Assembly: GCA_964554105.1 (NCBI GenBank)
Contig: CAZKNF010000007.1
Coordinates: 18,759 to 82,758 of the forward strand
Reading direction: 5' to 3'
DNA length: 64,000 bases
Source of the DNA: CAZKNF01 sp964554105
Lineage (GTDB): Bacteria; Bacteroidota; Rhodothermia; Rhodothermales; VXPQ01
The notes below the pieces were generated by a model that saw only the letters and a list, made by a program, of their open reading frames with translations, did no database searches and was not told where the DNA came from. Each line of letters opens with the position of its first letter. Positions within the stretch are counted from its first letter, which is position 1. Below, piece by piece: positions 35,952 to 44,906 of this stretch. The translations under genes and the position numbers were made by a program.

Positions 35952-37439
35952 TCAGGACGAGGCTGGACGAACGGCGGCGGGTAGTGCGGCAGGCTCTGGA
36001 TTGGGGGACTTCGGAGGGTTGCCGCTCTTGCCGTCCTGGGCATCGCCGGACGCAGGACCTGTCGCCGCGGGATGCTGCGTACCCGGTACCCGGCTCGCAT
36101 CGAGATTCTGAAGGATCCGCGCGAGGCGCACCGAGGCATCAAGGTCGGTTGGCTCCCCGACCGCCTGGCACAGGAACTTGCGGAGTGGCTGTACGGCGGC
36201 TATGGCGCGGTCCGTTTCCGGGTTCGAGCCCGACTGGTAGGCTCCGACTCGGATGAGATCTTCCGCTTCGCGGTATGATGCGAGGAGTGCGCGCGCTTCT
36301 GTCGCGGCGTCTCGAACTGCCGGCGACGTGACGCGCGGCATGACGCGGCTAACTGATTCAAGGACGTCTACCGCGGGAAAGTGATTGGCGTGAGCCAGCT
36401 TCCGCGACAGAATTACGTGTCCGTCGAGAATGCCTCGGATGGCGTCGCCGACAGGTTCGTTCATGTCGTCGCCATCCACAAGCACTGTAAAAATGCCGGT
36501 AATCGTGCCGTTCGGCCCGGGTCCGGCTCGCTCAAGAAGACGAGGAAGCAGCGCGAAGACACTGGGCGTGTAGCCACGCGTCGTCGGGGGCTCGCCGACA
36601 GCGAGTCCGATTTCCCGCTGGGCCATGGCGACCCTGGTTACAGAGTCCATCATCAGGAGGACGTTCTTTCCGAGATCGCGAAAGTACTCCGCGATCGCCA
36701 TCGTAACACCGGCACCCTTTACGCGGCTCATAGCCGCCTGATCGCCGGTAACCGCGACCACAACCGATCGCTTCAGGCCTTCCTCGCCGAGATTGTCGTG
36801 AATGAATTCCTGCACCTCCCTGCCTCGCTCACCGATCAAGCCGATGACGTTTACGTCGGCGGTCGCCCGACGCGCGATCATGCCGAGAAGCGTGCTTTTT
36901 CCGACGCCGGAGCCGGAGAAGATGCCGATGCGCTGACCCTCTCCGAGCGTCAAGAATGCGTCGATCGCCCTGACTCCCGTCGGCATCGGCGTTTCGATCA
37001 TCTGCCGGCGGAGAGGCGAGGGAGGCTCGCTATGTACGGGCTGTTCATCCGCAAGAACGAGAGGACCTTTGTCGTCGAGCGGCCTTCCGTTGGCATCTAT
37101 AACCCGGCCGAGCAGCGCCTCCCCAACACGGATCGTGAGCGGGAGGGAGGATCGCAGCACGAGACACCCCGATCTAAGACCGTGCGTCTCTTCCAGTGGC
37201 ATCAGAACGCACGTTCCGCCGCGGACGCCCACGACCTCTGCCTTGATTCGCCGAGCGTCGGGCGCATTTTCTTCGAGGATGTAGCAAAGCTCACCAACAG
37301 CAGCGTGCAGCTCGGATGCTTCAACGAGCAGTCCGACCACGGACTGCACCTTCCCGAATTGCAGCGGTCCCTGGTCCCAATCGTCGATCCGATCTACACA
37401 CTGCGCAAGAAAATCCATTCCCTTACTCCCCTCCATCAT
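35952..37439 (-). CDS. fliI: Flagellum-specific export ATPase FliI
   Basis: A 495-residue F1-beta-like ATPase. The Walker A loop GIFSGSGVGKSTLLG has Lys181. 'LIGERGREVQEFIHDNLG', 'LLMMDSVTRVAMAQREIGLAVGEPPTTRGYTPSVFALLPRLLERAG' and 'GHVILSRKLAHANHFPAVDVLESVSRVM' are near-invariant FliI motifs. A proline- and serine-rich tail of about 30 residues is extra. It energises loading of export substrates with FliH. The first ATG (37439) overlaps fliH by 17 bases; a later ATG at 37418 would avoid overlap. Confidence 0.97.
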   Translation of the reverse strand: MMEGSKGMDFLAQCVDRIDDWDQGPLQFGKVQSVVGLLVEASELHAAVGELCYILEENAPDARRIKAEVVGVRGGTCVLMPLEETHGLRSGCLVLRSSLPLTIRVGEALLGRVIDANGRPLDDKGPLVLADEQPVHSEPPSPLRRQMIETPMPTGVRAIDAFLTLGEGQRIGIFSGSGVGKSTLLGMIARRATADVNVIGLIGERGREVQEFIHDNLGEEGLKRSVVVAVTGDQAAMSRVKGAGVTMAIAEYFRDLGKNVLLMMDSVTRVAMAQREIGLAVGEPPTTRGYTPSVFALLPRLLERAGPGPNGTITGIFTVLVDGDDMNEPVGDAIRGILDGHVILSRKLAHANHFPAVDVLESVSRVMPRVTSPAVRDAATEARALLASYREAEDLIRVGAYQSGSNPETDRAIAAVQPLRKFLCQAVGEPTDLDASVRLARILQNLDASRVPGTQHPAATGPASGDAQDGKSGNPPKSPNPEPAALPAAVRPASS

Positions 37440-38268
37440 TTCGCTGGGTATCTCGCACGCTCAGCTCACGTTGCAGTTGATCGATCAATTCGGCTTCGAG
37501 TCGACGTGTGGCTGCGTGCTGCGACTGAACAACCCACTCGTTCTGGTTGAGATTTGCATCCGTGCGCCAGCGGAGCTTGCTGTGGATCGCTCCCAAATGT
37601 TCTTCGATTCCGCTCTCCTGCATACGCAGGTAATCCACTGGATGCAGCACGATCTCTACCGGCGCGCCGTTCGCCATGCGCTCAACAGCATCCACGACGG
37701 CCGACTCGCTGATACGACGTACGTCGTCCGGCAGCGGCGCATCCAGAATCGCGCGAGCTATGCGGAATGCCAGCTGCACCATTTGCGGCTCAGCGCGCCG
37801 TAGGAACGCCTCCCACGATTGCTGGACGGCATCTAAATTCTCGCTAAATCGTTGTGCGGCCTCATCGAGCTTGGCCTCGCATTCGGCGACCGCCGCTGCG
37901 CGGCCCTCGTCGAACCCTTCGGAACGTGCCTGCTCACGCGCTCTCTCGACACGCTCGGTCCACATGGCCTCGATCTCTTCCATCGTCGGTTCGCTCGCAC
38001 CGATGGGTTCGGGCTCATCCTGCTCGATTTGATTACTGACCAGGCGCATGGCAGGGATCTCAAACGGCTGCTCGGCGAGGACGGCATTGTCGGTGCTGAC
38101 GCGTGACCTCGATCGAATACGGACCGAGCCCGCACCGTCCTCAGGCACCCCGAGCATCTGCGAGCGAAGAATACGAGGACTGGAATCGGACATCGCGCCC
38201 TCGGATGCGGCATTGCTGCCGCCGTCGATGTACTTCTTCTTGATGATGTTTGTCGGAATCGCGCCCAT
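37423..38268 (-). CDS. fliH: Flagellar assembly protein FliH
   Basis: A 281-residue stator-like protein. A helical, charged middle ('MWTERVERAREQARSEGFDEGRAAAVAECEAKLDEAA') with a GxxxG-like spacing precedes a C-terminal V-ATPase-E-like domain ('MVQLAFRIARAILDAPLPDDVRRI', 'EIVLHPVDYLRMQE', ending 'LIDQLQRELSVR'). FliH dimer inhibits and anchors FliI at the C-ring. It sits between fliG and fliI; overlap with fliI is 17 bases. Confidence 0.88.
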   Translation of the reverse strand: MGAIPTNIIKKKYIDGGSNAASEGAMSDSSPRILRSQMLGVPEDGAGSVRIRSRSRVSTDNAVLAEQPFEIPAMRLVSNQIEQDEPEPIGASEPTMEEIEAMWTERVERAREQARSEGFDEGRAAAVAECEAKLDEAAQRFSENLDAVQQSWEAFLRRAEPQMVQLAFRIARAILDAPLPDDVRRISESAVVDAVERMANGAPVEIVLHPVDYLRMQESGIEEHLGAIHSKLRWRTDANLNQNEWVVQSQHAATRRLEAELIDQLQRELSVRDTQRNDGGE

Positions 38269-38315
38269 GCCGCTGCACTATGTAGAAAATGATTGGTGAG
38301 GAGAGTGGATGGCTT

Positions 38316-39395
38316 CTAGACGAACACGTCATCGGCGGTGCGTGACAGCACGATCTCCTCCTTATCCTCGAGTTCCTGAGCGACCTCGACAATCCGGCGT
38401 TGTGCGTCGTAGACGTCGTTCACGCGGGCAGGACCCAGAAGCTCAACCTCCTCCTTGATCATCTCTGCCGCACGCTCGGAGACATTATTCAAAAGTTTCT
38501 CTTTGAGCTCAGGTGAGGCCGCCTTAAGTGCAAGGGCGAGCTCTTTTTGATCGACCTCGATGAGGATTCGCTGCATGTCGCGGTCGCTGACGTTCAGCAG
38601 GTCGTCGAAGACGAACATGAGCGCCTTGATTTGCGCGGCGAGCTCCGGATCACGGTCGCGCATGGCATCCATAATGGAGGTCTCTGCCTGACGGGTCGTG
38701 GAGTTCAGTATGGTCGCAACCGCCTCGATGCCGCCCGTCGCGCTCAGCTCTGCACCGATAACGGATCCGATCTGCTGGCGTATGACGTCCTCGATGTCAC
38801 GCAGCAGTTCCGGCGAGGTCTTTCCCATCGTGCCGAGTCTGAACATGATCTCGTGCTGATGATCTGCTTCCAACGTAGAAATGATCTCGGCAGCTTTTTG
38901 CGGATTCAGATGGGCGAGAATCAGGGCGGCCGTCTGCGGATGTTCGTTCTGCAGGAAGTTGGATATCTGGCTCGTCTCTACCGTTTGAAGGAGGTGGAAC
39001 GCCGACACCTCCATCGCCGCCTCGACGCGCATCATGACCTCTTCTGCGCGTCGCGATCCAAGGGCGGCGCGAAGTGCGTCGCGGGCGAACGATACGCCGC
39101 CCTGCGTGACGTAATCATGCGCCATCGTCAGCTCGCGGTATTCGACCAGCGCTGCCTCGATAACGTCGCTGGAGACATTACGAAGGCGCGCGATCTCGAT
39201 CGTAACTCGTTCCACCTCGTCATCGCGCATCGTTTTCAAAACGTCGCTCGCCACCTCAGCCCCGAGCGCCACGAGCAGGACGGCAGCTTTCTGCGCACCC
39301 GTCATGTTCTCAGGCGTCAGGTCCTTTGGCAGATTCGCCTGCGAGATTTTGGCTGATGCCGCCTCATCCATCATGAGAATACTATCCTGTCGCAT
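38316..39395 (-). CDS. fliG: Flagellar motor switch protein FliG
   Basis: A 359-residue C-ring protein with three armadillo-like domains. 'AQKAAVLLVALGAEVASDVLKTMRDDEVERVTIEIARL' is the N domain that binds FliF; 'EHPQTAALILAHLNPQKAAEIIS' is the EHPQ motif of the middle domain (about residue 153); 'MFVFDDLLNVSDRDMQRILIEVDQKELALALKAA' is the C domain with charged torque residues. The protein is about 15 residues longer at the N-terminus than usual; ATG codons at residues 8 and 9 are alternatives. It is 58 bases behind fliF. Confidence 0.96.
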   Translation of the reverse strand: MRQDSILMMDEAASAKISQANLPKDLTPENMTGAQKAAVLLVALGAEVASDVLKTMRDDEVERVTIEIARLRNVSSDVIEAALVEYRELTMAHDYVTQGGVSFARDALRAALGSRRAEEVMMRVEAAMEVSAFHLLQTVETSQISNFLQNEHPQTAALILAHLNPQKAAEIISTLEADHQHEIMFRLGTMGKTSPELLRDIEDVIRQQIGSVIGAELSATGGIEAVATILNSTTRQAETSIMDAMRDRDPELAAQIKALMFVFDDLLNVSDRDMQRILIEVDQKELALALKAASPELKEKLLNNVSERAAEMIKEEVELLGPARVNDVYDAQRRIVEVAQELEDKEEIVLSRTADDVFV

Positions 39396-39453
39396 ATGAT
39401 GATGAACCTCAGATACGGTGCAGAGCGCCGGGCTTGGGCCCCGATGCTGCTGC

Positions 39454-41040
39454 TTAGGCGGTCTGATCTTCCGCCATCCAACTTCGTAACGTGTCCGCCG
39501 TGGTATCAGGCTGTTCGCTCACCTGTGTCTTTATTTCTTCGAACATCAGGTGCTTTGCTTTCAGTCGCGCTTTAGCGTCAGACGAAAGCTTACTATTGTA
39601 GAAATCGTCGATCGCGACGTCTTCCGAATCGTCATCGTGCCCGACGAGCCGATTCACGTTGCCGCCGCGCTCCGGCGAACCGTCGGGGAGGCTGTTCGAC
39701 TTCCGAGAGCCGCCAAGCAGCTCGGGATCATCGCCGATGCTGCTGATTCGCCGTGTCGCCGACCGCAGAAGCCATAAGGCCGCAAGGAGAGCCAGCAGCA
39801 TCAGACCGTAGCGCAAGTAGACCTCCGTCTTCTGAGTACGCTGCTGATCGCGGATTTCCGTAGCTACGTACTCGTCGACGCTCGTATCAAAATTGGTCTG
39901 GTGGATGGCGAAGCGATCTCCCCGGTCCGGTTGAAATCCAACCGCATTCTTGACCAGGGATTCGACTTCGGTGATTTCGTTTCCGGCGAAGGTTGCGGTC
40001 TCAACTTCAGCATCGTCACCCTCTTCTATGCGCCTGGCATTCAGAATGACGGAGACCGTCAGGAAGGAGATCTGGCCCGTACCGGATTCCGACCTTTGGA
40101 CCGTTCGGCTGAGCTCGAAATTCCGAATGGACGAATTGGCATTGTCGGCACCGCCGGTCTGATCCATACGTTCTTCGGCGATGACCGTGGCGCTTTCCGG
40201 ATCGATGATGTTGCTCTCCGATACCGTGCGGGTGAAATCAACAGAGGCAGTGACGCGAACGACAGAATTCCCGGGTCCGACGATCTGATCGAGCATCGAT
40301 TGGCCCTTCGCCGTCAGGTGCTCCTCGATCGCATGTTGATAGCTGAGTTGAGTTGAATTCGCCCGCGAATTTTCGTCGCCGACGTTCGGATTTGAGAGAA
40401 GATTGCCGCGCGTGTCGAGCACGGTCACGTCCCCTTGATCCAGATTTTCGACGGCGCCTGCCACAAGCTGCGTGATGCCGTCGATTTGCTCCGATGAAAG
40501 GCCACCACCGCCGCGAAGCTTCAGGACCACGGACGCACTCGGCTCGGACTGCGTCTCGCGAAAGGGGCTGCGTTCCGGCATTACCAGGTGAACCCGAGCG
40601 ACCTCTACCTGGCGGACGTTGGCGACCGTTCGGGCGAGCTCACCTTCCAGTGCTCGCTTAAGATTTAGCTTCTGCATGAAGTCCGTCATTCCTAGCGTTC
40701 CGCGATCGAAAAGCTCGTAGCCGACCGGTCCCTCGGAGACGAGCCCCTCTCCGGCAAATCGCAACCGGAGCTCGTAGACGTCTTCGCGAGGCACGTAAAT
40801 CGCCGAACCGCCGTCCTGGATCTCGTACTTGATGCCGTCGGCCTGAAGTGCCTCTACGACCTTGTTGGCATCGCCAGGCTCGAGGCTTCCAAATAGCAGG
40901 GAGTAATCGGGAGATCCGGCCCAATAGGCAATCCCGGAGAGGGCGCCGATTCCTCCGACAATGACCATGGCCAGCGCGAGCTTCTGACCGATTGACATGC
41001 GTCGCAAGAACTCCTGGACGTTCTGAAAAAAAGGACTCAT
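39454..41040 (-). CDS. fliF: Flagellar MS-ring protein FliF
   Basis: A 528-residue protein with membrane helices near residues 20-42 and 408-426, bracketing the periplasmic ring domains. 'YSLLFGSLEPGDANKVVEALQADGIKYEIQDGGSAIYVP' and 'ELARTVANVRQVEVARVHLVMPERSPF' are the YscJ/FliF signatures. The cytoplasmic C-terminus ('EEIKTQVSEQPDTTADTLRSWM') is the FliG-binding helix. It forms the MS ring, the first assembly platform. It lies 91 bases behind fliE. Confidence 0.96.
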   Translation of the reverse strand: MSPFFQNVQEFLRRMSIGQKLALAMVIVGGIGALSGIAYWAGSPDYSLLFGSLEPGDANKVVEALQADGIKYEIQDGGSAIYVPREDVYELRLRFAGEGLVSEGPVGYELFDRGTLGMTDFMQKLNLKRALEGELARTVANVRQVEVARVHLVMPERSPFRETQSEPSASVVLKLRGGGGLSSEQIDGITQLVAGAVENLDQGDVTVLDTRGNLLSNPNVGDENSRANSTQLSYQHAIEEHLTAKGQSMLDQIVGPGNSVVRVTASVDFTRTVSESNIIDPESATVIAEERMDQTGGADNANSSIRNFELSRTVQRSESGTGQISFLTVSVILNARRIEEGDDAEVETATFAGNEITEVESLVKNAVGFQPDRGDRFAIHQTNFDTSVDEYVATEIRDQQRTQKTEVYLRYGLMLLALLAALWLLRSATRRISSIGDDPELLGGSRKSNSLPDGSPERGGNVNRLVGHDDDSEDVAIDDFYNSKLSSDAKARLKAKHLMFEEIKTQVSEQPDTTADTLRSWMAEDQTA

Positions 41041-41130
41041 CAGTACCGGCGGGGGTGGGTGCAGGGTGGACCAGATCCGCGCCTGGCGCGGATCCGACTA
41101 AACGTTGGCTGTACTTCGTAGATTAATCGA

Positions 41131-41436
41131 CTAGACCTGCATCCGCATGAGCTCCTGGTACGTTTCGAGCATCCGATTGCGCACCTCGGTCATGAGCTGA
41201 AACGAAAGCTTGGCTTCGTTCATCGTGATCATGACCTCGTGAAGGTTTTCCTGCTCGCCCGCGACAAAGGCCTCGATCTCGCCGTCGGCCGCTTTCTGTG
41301 CGGCATCGACACTGTCGAGTGCGTCTTTGAGTGCGCCGCCGAATCCGGAGTCGCCGGCGGGTTGACCGGGGGTAGGCAGGGTACCCCAGTCGTCGGTACC
41401 GACCTGCTGGAGGCGCTGCAGTTGAGAAATGTTCAT
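41131..41436 (-). CDS. fliE: Flagellar hook-basal body adaptor FliE
   Basis: A 101-residue protein of normal FliE length. The family signature is in the C-terminal half: 'FGGALKDALDSVDAAQKAADGEIEAFVAGEQENLHEVMITMNEAKLSFQLMTEVRNRMLETYQELMRMQV', here seen as two helices. It links the MS ring to the rod. It lies downstream of an uncharacterised 96-residue gene and flgC. Confidence 0.95.
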   Translation of the reverse strand: MNISQLQRLQQVGTDDWGTLPTPGQPAGDSGFGGALKDALDSVDAAQKAADGEIEAFVAGEQENLHEVMITMNEAKLSFQLMTEVRNRMLETYQELMRMQV

Positions 41437-41472
41437 CGTGATGCGGTAACGTTGATCGGGTTCGAAATGGGT

Positions 41473-41763
41473 CTAGCCGCGCAGGTCAAGTCGACTGCCG
41501 ACGGCGTTCGGGTTGACGGATTCAGCTTTTTGATCCGGACCATACAGTCGAAGCGTCATTTCTTCGGACTCGGGGAAGTATCGATCGATCATCCGCGACT
41601 CGGCGTTCGACAGATCCGGGCCGAATGACGGCGACGCCGGCGGTTTGTCCGATGCCTTCGGCCGGTTTGCTCGACGCTCTTCCTGTGGAGCCGCCCCGGA
41701 GAGGTGCTCCAGCTGGTGGTGAAGTCCCAGCCGCCCATTGTATCCTGAAATACCGTCGTTCAT
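41473..41763 (-). CDS. Uncharacterised small protein between flgC and fliE
   Basis: A 96-residue hydrophilic protein not recognised as a named family. The N-terminal half is polar and Pro/Arg-rich. The C-terminal half has the better-formed pattern 'NAESRMIDRYFPESEEMTLRLYG', ending 'VGSRLDLRG'. There is no signal peptide or membrane helix. flgC and fliE are normally adjacent, so an extra gene here, 29 bases behind flgC and 36 before fliE, is notable. It could be a rod-assembly accessory or a regulator; this is inference. Confidence 0.7.
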   Translation of the reverse strand: MNDGISGYNGRLGLHHQLEHLSGAAPQEERRANRPKASDKPPASPSFGPDLSNAESRMIDRYFPESEEMTLRLYGPDQKAESVNPNAVGSRLDLRG

Positions 41764-41792
41764 TTGTTTTCGTTTGGAATTGAGACCTAACG

Positions 41793-42290
41793 TTATATCT
41801 CGAGCGTCCGCTTGATCATCTCCTTCGAGCCCTGCACCGCCGACAAATTCGCTTCATACACGCGATTGGCGGAAATCATCCGTGCCATCTCTTCGACCAC
41901 ATTTACATCGGGATAGGCGACGTATCCCTTCTCGTCGGCGTGCGGATGCGATGGATCGTACTCCATGCGCAGGCGAACTTCCGCTTCAACCTCGGTCGTC
42001 GGCCCGAGCTCGAGGTCCGGAATGTCTCGCGTCAACGTCGATCCGCTGAGGTGCCGGGGATCCGTCATCTGGAGTTCACTCCGCATCTCGTGGAGGATGT
42101 TGGCAAACGTCGGATACGGCTCATTGATACCCGAATGGACCGCGCGTTTAATGGCATACGGCGTGTCGTCCTGTGTCCGACTCGTGGAGGCATTGGCAAT
42201 GTTCTCCGAAGCGGTAGCCATCGCAATACGCTGGGCTTCGAGCCCGCGGGCTGCGGTGCGGAAAACACTGAAATAGCGATTCTCAAGCAT
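41793..42290 (-). CDS. flgC: Flagellar proximal rod protein FlgC
   Basis: A 165-residue rod protein. 'FRTAARGLEAQRIAMATASENIANAST' at the N-terminus and 'VEEMARMISANRVYEANLSAVQGSKEMIKRTLEI' at the C-terminus are the paired FlgC signatures, and 'HPHADEKGYVAYPDVNVV' is its central conserved segment. It assembles with FlgB and FlgF into the proximal rod. It is about 20 residues longer than enteric FlgC. It is 33 bases behind flgB. Confidence 0.95.
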   Translation of the reverse strand: MLENRYFSVFRTAARGLEAQRIAMATASENIANASTSRTQDDTPYAIKRAVHSGINEPYPTFANILHEMRSELQMTDPRHLSGSTLTRDIPDLELGPTTEVEAEVRLRMEYDPSHPHADEKGYVAYPDVNVVEEMARMISANRVYEANLSAVQGSKEMIKRTLEI

Positions 42291-42323
42291 CGTAAAATGT
42301 CATTCGGCTGGGGAGGTGGGACG

Positions 42324-42662
42324 TCAACCGGACCTGCCGGTAATACCGATCCGGAGGGCATCGAAGTGTTCACGAAGGGCACGGGAGACGAGCTGGGTAC
42401 GCAGTTGCGTATCGGCCAATTCCATCAATTCGTCTTCGAGAATGGGCGGAGCGTCTTCGACCTCCATTCGTGCGCGCACATTTGCGAGTGCTTCGGGTCC
42501 TTCGACCGTATTGCGGGCGTCCTGAAGCGATTCCTCAAACTTCACGGACATTCGCCTGTACCCCGGCGACTCCAGATTCGAGAGATTGCTCGTGGTCGCC
42601 TGAGCTCGCCATGAATACGCCTGCATGGCGTTCGAGAGAAGCTTTAGCTTATCCGTTTCCAT
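42324..42662 (-). CDS. flgB: Flagellar proximal rod protein FlgB
   Basis: A 112-residue rod protein and the first gene of the 28-kb minus-strand run. Start 42662 (METDKLKLLSNAMQAYSWRAQATTSNLSNLESPGYRR) is chosen because the FlgB motif begins there; the open frame to 42779 passes through the candidate sigma-54 promoter. It is a little shorter than the usual 130 residues, the central region being reduced. A sigma-54 promoter candidate lies about 53 bases upstream. Confidence 0.92.
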   Translation of the reverse strand: METDKLKLLSNAMQAYSWRAQATTSNLSNLESPGYRRMSVKFEESLQDARNTVEGPEALANVRARMEVEDAPPILEDELMELADTQLRTQLVSRALREHFDALRIGITGRSG

Positions 42663-43011
42663 CTCGCTCGATGTTTCTGGATTAATTAAGCATTTTTGTT
42701 CACCGGCATCGACAATCAACCTCCGTGCCACGTCATGCAGGTGTACCAGCCAAGTGATCCCCCTTCCATTTTTGCTCATATATAGGGATACACCGCAGAT
42801 CGAACGCTGCTAACGCCTGCACGGCACGTTGGAAAAAATCCGCGATCTCGGGAAATAATTGCCGAGAAGAGTGAAGCTGGATAGATTAATCGAAGAATGT
42901 TATTTTCGATTGCTTTCCGGACAGTATCTTTTTAGTTAATCTGCGCCCCCACCGGGTATTTACAGGGAGCACGCAATCAATTCCTTATCACCCGCAGTAC
43001 GAATTCAGAGA
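42663..43011. promoter_or_regulatory. Divergent regulatory region between flgB and the sigma-54 activator gene
   Basis: These 349 bases hold no supported gene. The flgB side carries a sigma-54 type promoter (42715-42730, minus strand). The activator side is AT-rich (about 42850-42960, with TATTTTCGATTG and TATCTTTTTAG) and probably contains a housekeeping promoter, but no consensus could be fixed. Binding sites for the activator upstream of the flgB promoter would be expected between about 42780 and 42900. Confidence 0.55.
42715..42730 (-). promoter_or_regulatory. Sigma-54 promoter candidate for the flgB operon
   Basis: On the minus strand the bases read TGGCACGGAGGTTGAT. The -24 element TGGCACG is a perfect match to consensus, the four-base spacer is correct, and the -12 TTGA differs from TTGC at one base. 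A start about 12 bases downstream would leave a leader of roughly 40 bases before the flgB ATG. Confidence 0.75.
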
Positions 43012-44403
43012 ATGGACCAGCAGCCGAACATACTTTTTGTCGATGATGAGCAGCTTTTGCATGGGCTGTTCGATCGTTTGTTTACACGAAGCGGAATGCA
43101 AGTCAGAAGCTGTGTGAATGCAGAGCAGGCGATGGGCGAGCTTGCGCAGAGCAAGTATGATCTGGTGGTGACGGATTTCATGATGCCCGACATAGATGGG
43201 CTCGAATTACTCGCCCATATTCGGCGCGAGCACCCGAAAACCAAAGTGATTATGATCACTGCGCATGCGAATGTGCAGCATGCCGTACGAACGATGAAGA
43301 GTGGGGCAATTGATTATATACCCAAGCCTTTTTCGACCACTGAGTTTGTCGAACGCGTGCGTACGGTGCTGGCCCGTGACACGGAGACGACTGTGGTGCC
43401 GGCGAAACCGAAGCGAACTCTATCTCGAAGGAAGGCAGGAGTCAAGTACGTCGGTAAGCATCCGAGCATTCTTCGCTTGAAAGAGATGCTACCGAGAGTC
43501 AGTCGGAATAAGGCGCCTGTGTTCATACAGGGCGAGAGTGGGACGGGAAAGGAAATCCTCGCGAAGCTTATTCATGGAATGAGCGACCGCGGAGAGAAAC
43601 CGTACGTTACGCTGAATTGTGCGAATCTCCCCCGGGAGCTTGTCGAAAGTCATCTTTTCGGACATCGAAAAGGAGCATTCACTGGCGCCGTCGACGATAT
43701 GACCGGCGCATTTGAACGGGCCGATTCAGGTACGCTGCTGCTCGACGAGATCACCGAGATCGATCTCGCCATCCAGGCGAAGCTTCTCCGCGTGCTACAA
43801 GAACAGGAGTTTCAAAAAGTGGGATCGTCCGAAACGAAGCACGTCGATGTGAGGGTTATCGCCACCAGCAACCAGACGCTGAGCGAAGCGATAGGCGAGG
43901 GACGATTTCGAGAGGATCTCTACCATCGCCTCTCCGTCTTTCCGCTTACCGTTCCACCATTACGAGAGCGCACGTCCGACATCCCGCAGCTCGCCAATCA
44001 TTTCGTGACGAAGTACTGCGGCCTGTACGGGCTTCCACTGAAGGAGATTTCGGACGAGCTCATGAATTACTTTAAGTCGTATCCCTGGCCGGGAAACGTA
44101 CGACAGCTCGAGAACATGGTGCAGCGCGGCGTCTTGCTCTCAGCCGAGCGAGAGATCGTGGACGCGGAGGACGTCTTCAACGAATTCTTCCGAGATGCGG
44201 ATGAATCGGGATCCAATGGTCTCGTCGACCATGCAGGAGTGCCAGCGTTGAACACGATAGAAGAAATGGAGCGCCACATGATCATGAAGGCGCTTGACAC
44301 ATCCGAGAACAATCAGCAGCGCGCCGCGGAGCAGCTGGGTATCAGCGCGCGTACCATTCGAAACAAGCTGAAGAAGTACCGCGAGGAAGGATTTATCTCG
44401 TAG
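43012..44403 (+). CDS. Sigma-54-dependent response regulator (NtrC/FlrC/FleR type)
   Basis: A 463-residue activator with three domains. The receiver (residues 1-122) has the acidic pair Asp11/Asp12, phospho-acceptor Asp55 in 'VVTDFMMPD' and Lys in 'YIPKPF'. The AAA+ domain (about 143-375) has Walker A GESGTGKE, the sigma-54 contact loop GAFTGA and 'ADSGTLLLDEI'. The Fis-type helix-turn-helix is at the end ('NNQQRAAEQLGISARTIRNKLKKYREEG'). It is divergent from flgB, which has a sigma-54 promoter, so it is the likely master activator of rod, hook and export genes. No sensor kinase gene is adjacent; its partner must be elsewhere. Confidence 0.94.
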   Translation: MDQQPNILFVDDEQLLHGLFDRLFTRSGMQVRSCVNAEQAMGELAQSKYDLVVTDFMMPDIDGLELLAHIRREHPKTKVIMITAHANVQHAVRTMKSGAIDYIPKPFSTTEFVERVRTVLARDTETTVVPAKPKRTLSRRKAGVKYVGKHPSILRLKEMLPRVSRNKAPVFIQGESGTGKEILAKLIHGMSDRGEKPYVTLNCANLPRELVESHLFGHRKGAFTGAVDDMTGAFERADSGTLLLDEITEIDLAIQAKLLRVLQEQEFQKVGSSETKHVDVRVIATSNQTLSEAIGEGRFREDLYHRLSVFPLTVPPLRERTSDIPQLANHFVTKYCGLYGLPLKEISDELMNYFKSYPWPGNVRQLENMVQRGVLLSAEREIVDAEDVFNEFFRDADESGSNGLVDHAGVPALNTIEEMERHMIMKALDTSENNQQRAAEQLGISARTIRNKLKKYREEGFIS

Positions 44404-44418
44404 GCGAAAGCTTTCGCC
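44403..44418. terminator. Perfect 16-base palindrome between convergent genes
   Basis: GGCGAAAG (44403-44410) is followed directly by its reverse complement CTTTCGCC (44411-44418), overlapping the last base of the activator's stop codon and ending 8 bases before the convergent flgM stop. As RNA it would fold as a 6-bp stem with an AGCT loop on either strand, so it may act as a bidirectional terminator. No clear T-tract follows. Confidence 0.5.
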
Positions 44419-44425
44419 GGATCAG

Positions 44426-44782
44426 CTAAAGACCATTCTTCAGCTCATCGCCGACGCGATCGGCGATCTGGCCAAGTACGTCGGCCTTCTCGTAGTAGCC
44501 GCTCTTGATGCGTTCCAGCAGTTCCGCTGCACGCTCCTCTGACATCGACGGCGCGTTGTCGAGCGCGGTCCGTGCAAAGGTAAGGTCTTCGGACTTACGA
44601 GCATCGGCCAGTGCGGCGAGGGCCCGCTCCGAAATTTCGACGCGGTCGCCCGCGTCGTCTATCTGTTCGGATGACGAGCGTCCTTTGTGGGACGGATCAA
44701 CCGGGGGAGTGGCACCGGCGCTGTGGTGCCGGAGAGGGTCTGTGTGGTGGGTGCCGGCGGCGCTGAGTTCCGAGATGGTCAT
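44426..44782 (-). CDS. flgM: Anti-sigma-28 factor FlgM
   Basis: A 118-residue protein with a long disordered N-terminal half and a FlgM C-terminal region: 'DRVEISERALAALADA', then 'SEERAAELLERIKSGYYEKADVLGQIADRVGDEL', the helices that bind FliA. FlgM holds FliA inactive until it is exported through the finished hook. It is the last gene of fliS-fliD-fliT-flgM but has its own FliA-type promoter 81 bases upstream, giving the usual autoregulated class III expression. Confidence 0.9.
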   Translation of the reverse strand: MTISELSAAGTHHTDPLRHHSAGATPPVDPSHKGRSSSEQIDDAGDRVEISERALAALADARKSEDLTFARTALDNAPSMSEERAAELLERIKSGYYEKADVLGQIADRVGDELKNGL

Positions 44783-44862
44783 AGTTGAATCGATCTAAAC
44801 GCGGCTAAAATTCTGTGAATGGGCAGCGAAGCACATCGGCATCCGGCCACCTTTCTATGATA

Positions 44863-44889
44863 GTATCGGCAGAAGAAGTTCGAACTTAA
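44863..44889 (-). promoter_or_regulatory. FliA (sigma-28) promoter candidate for flgM
   Basis: On the minus strand a -35 TTAAGTTC (44882-44889) is followed after 11 bases by -10 GCCGATAC (44863-44870). Against TAAAGTTT-N11-GCCGATAA the -35 matches six of eight and the -10 seven of eight positions. This is the best FliA-type promoter in the window. It lies in the fliT-flgM gap about 80 bases before the flgM start. Confidence 0.8.
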
Positions 44890-44906
44890 GCGATCGCGAA
44901 AATAAG

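Noticed and set aside
36381..37550. Plus-strand open frame of 389 codons opposite fliI/fliH
   Set aside because: Antisense shadow of two well-supported flagellar genes, with unusually many Arg and His residues and no recognisable domain.
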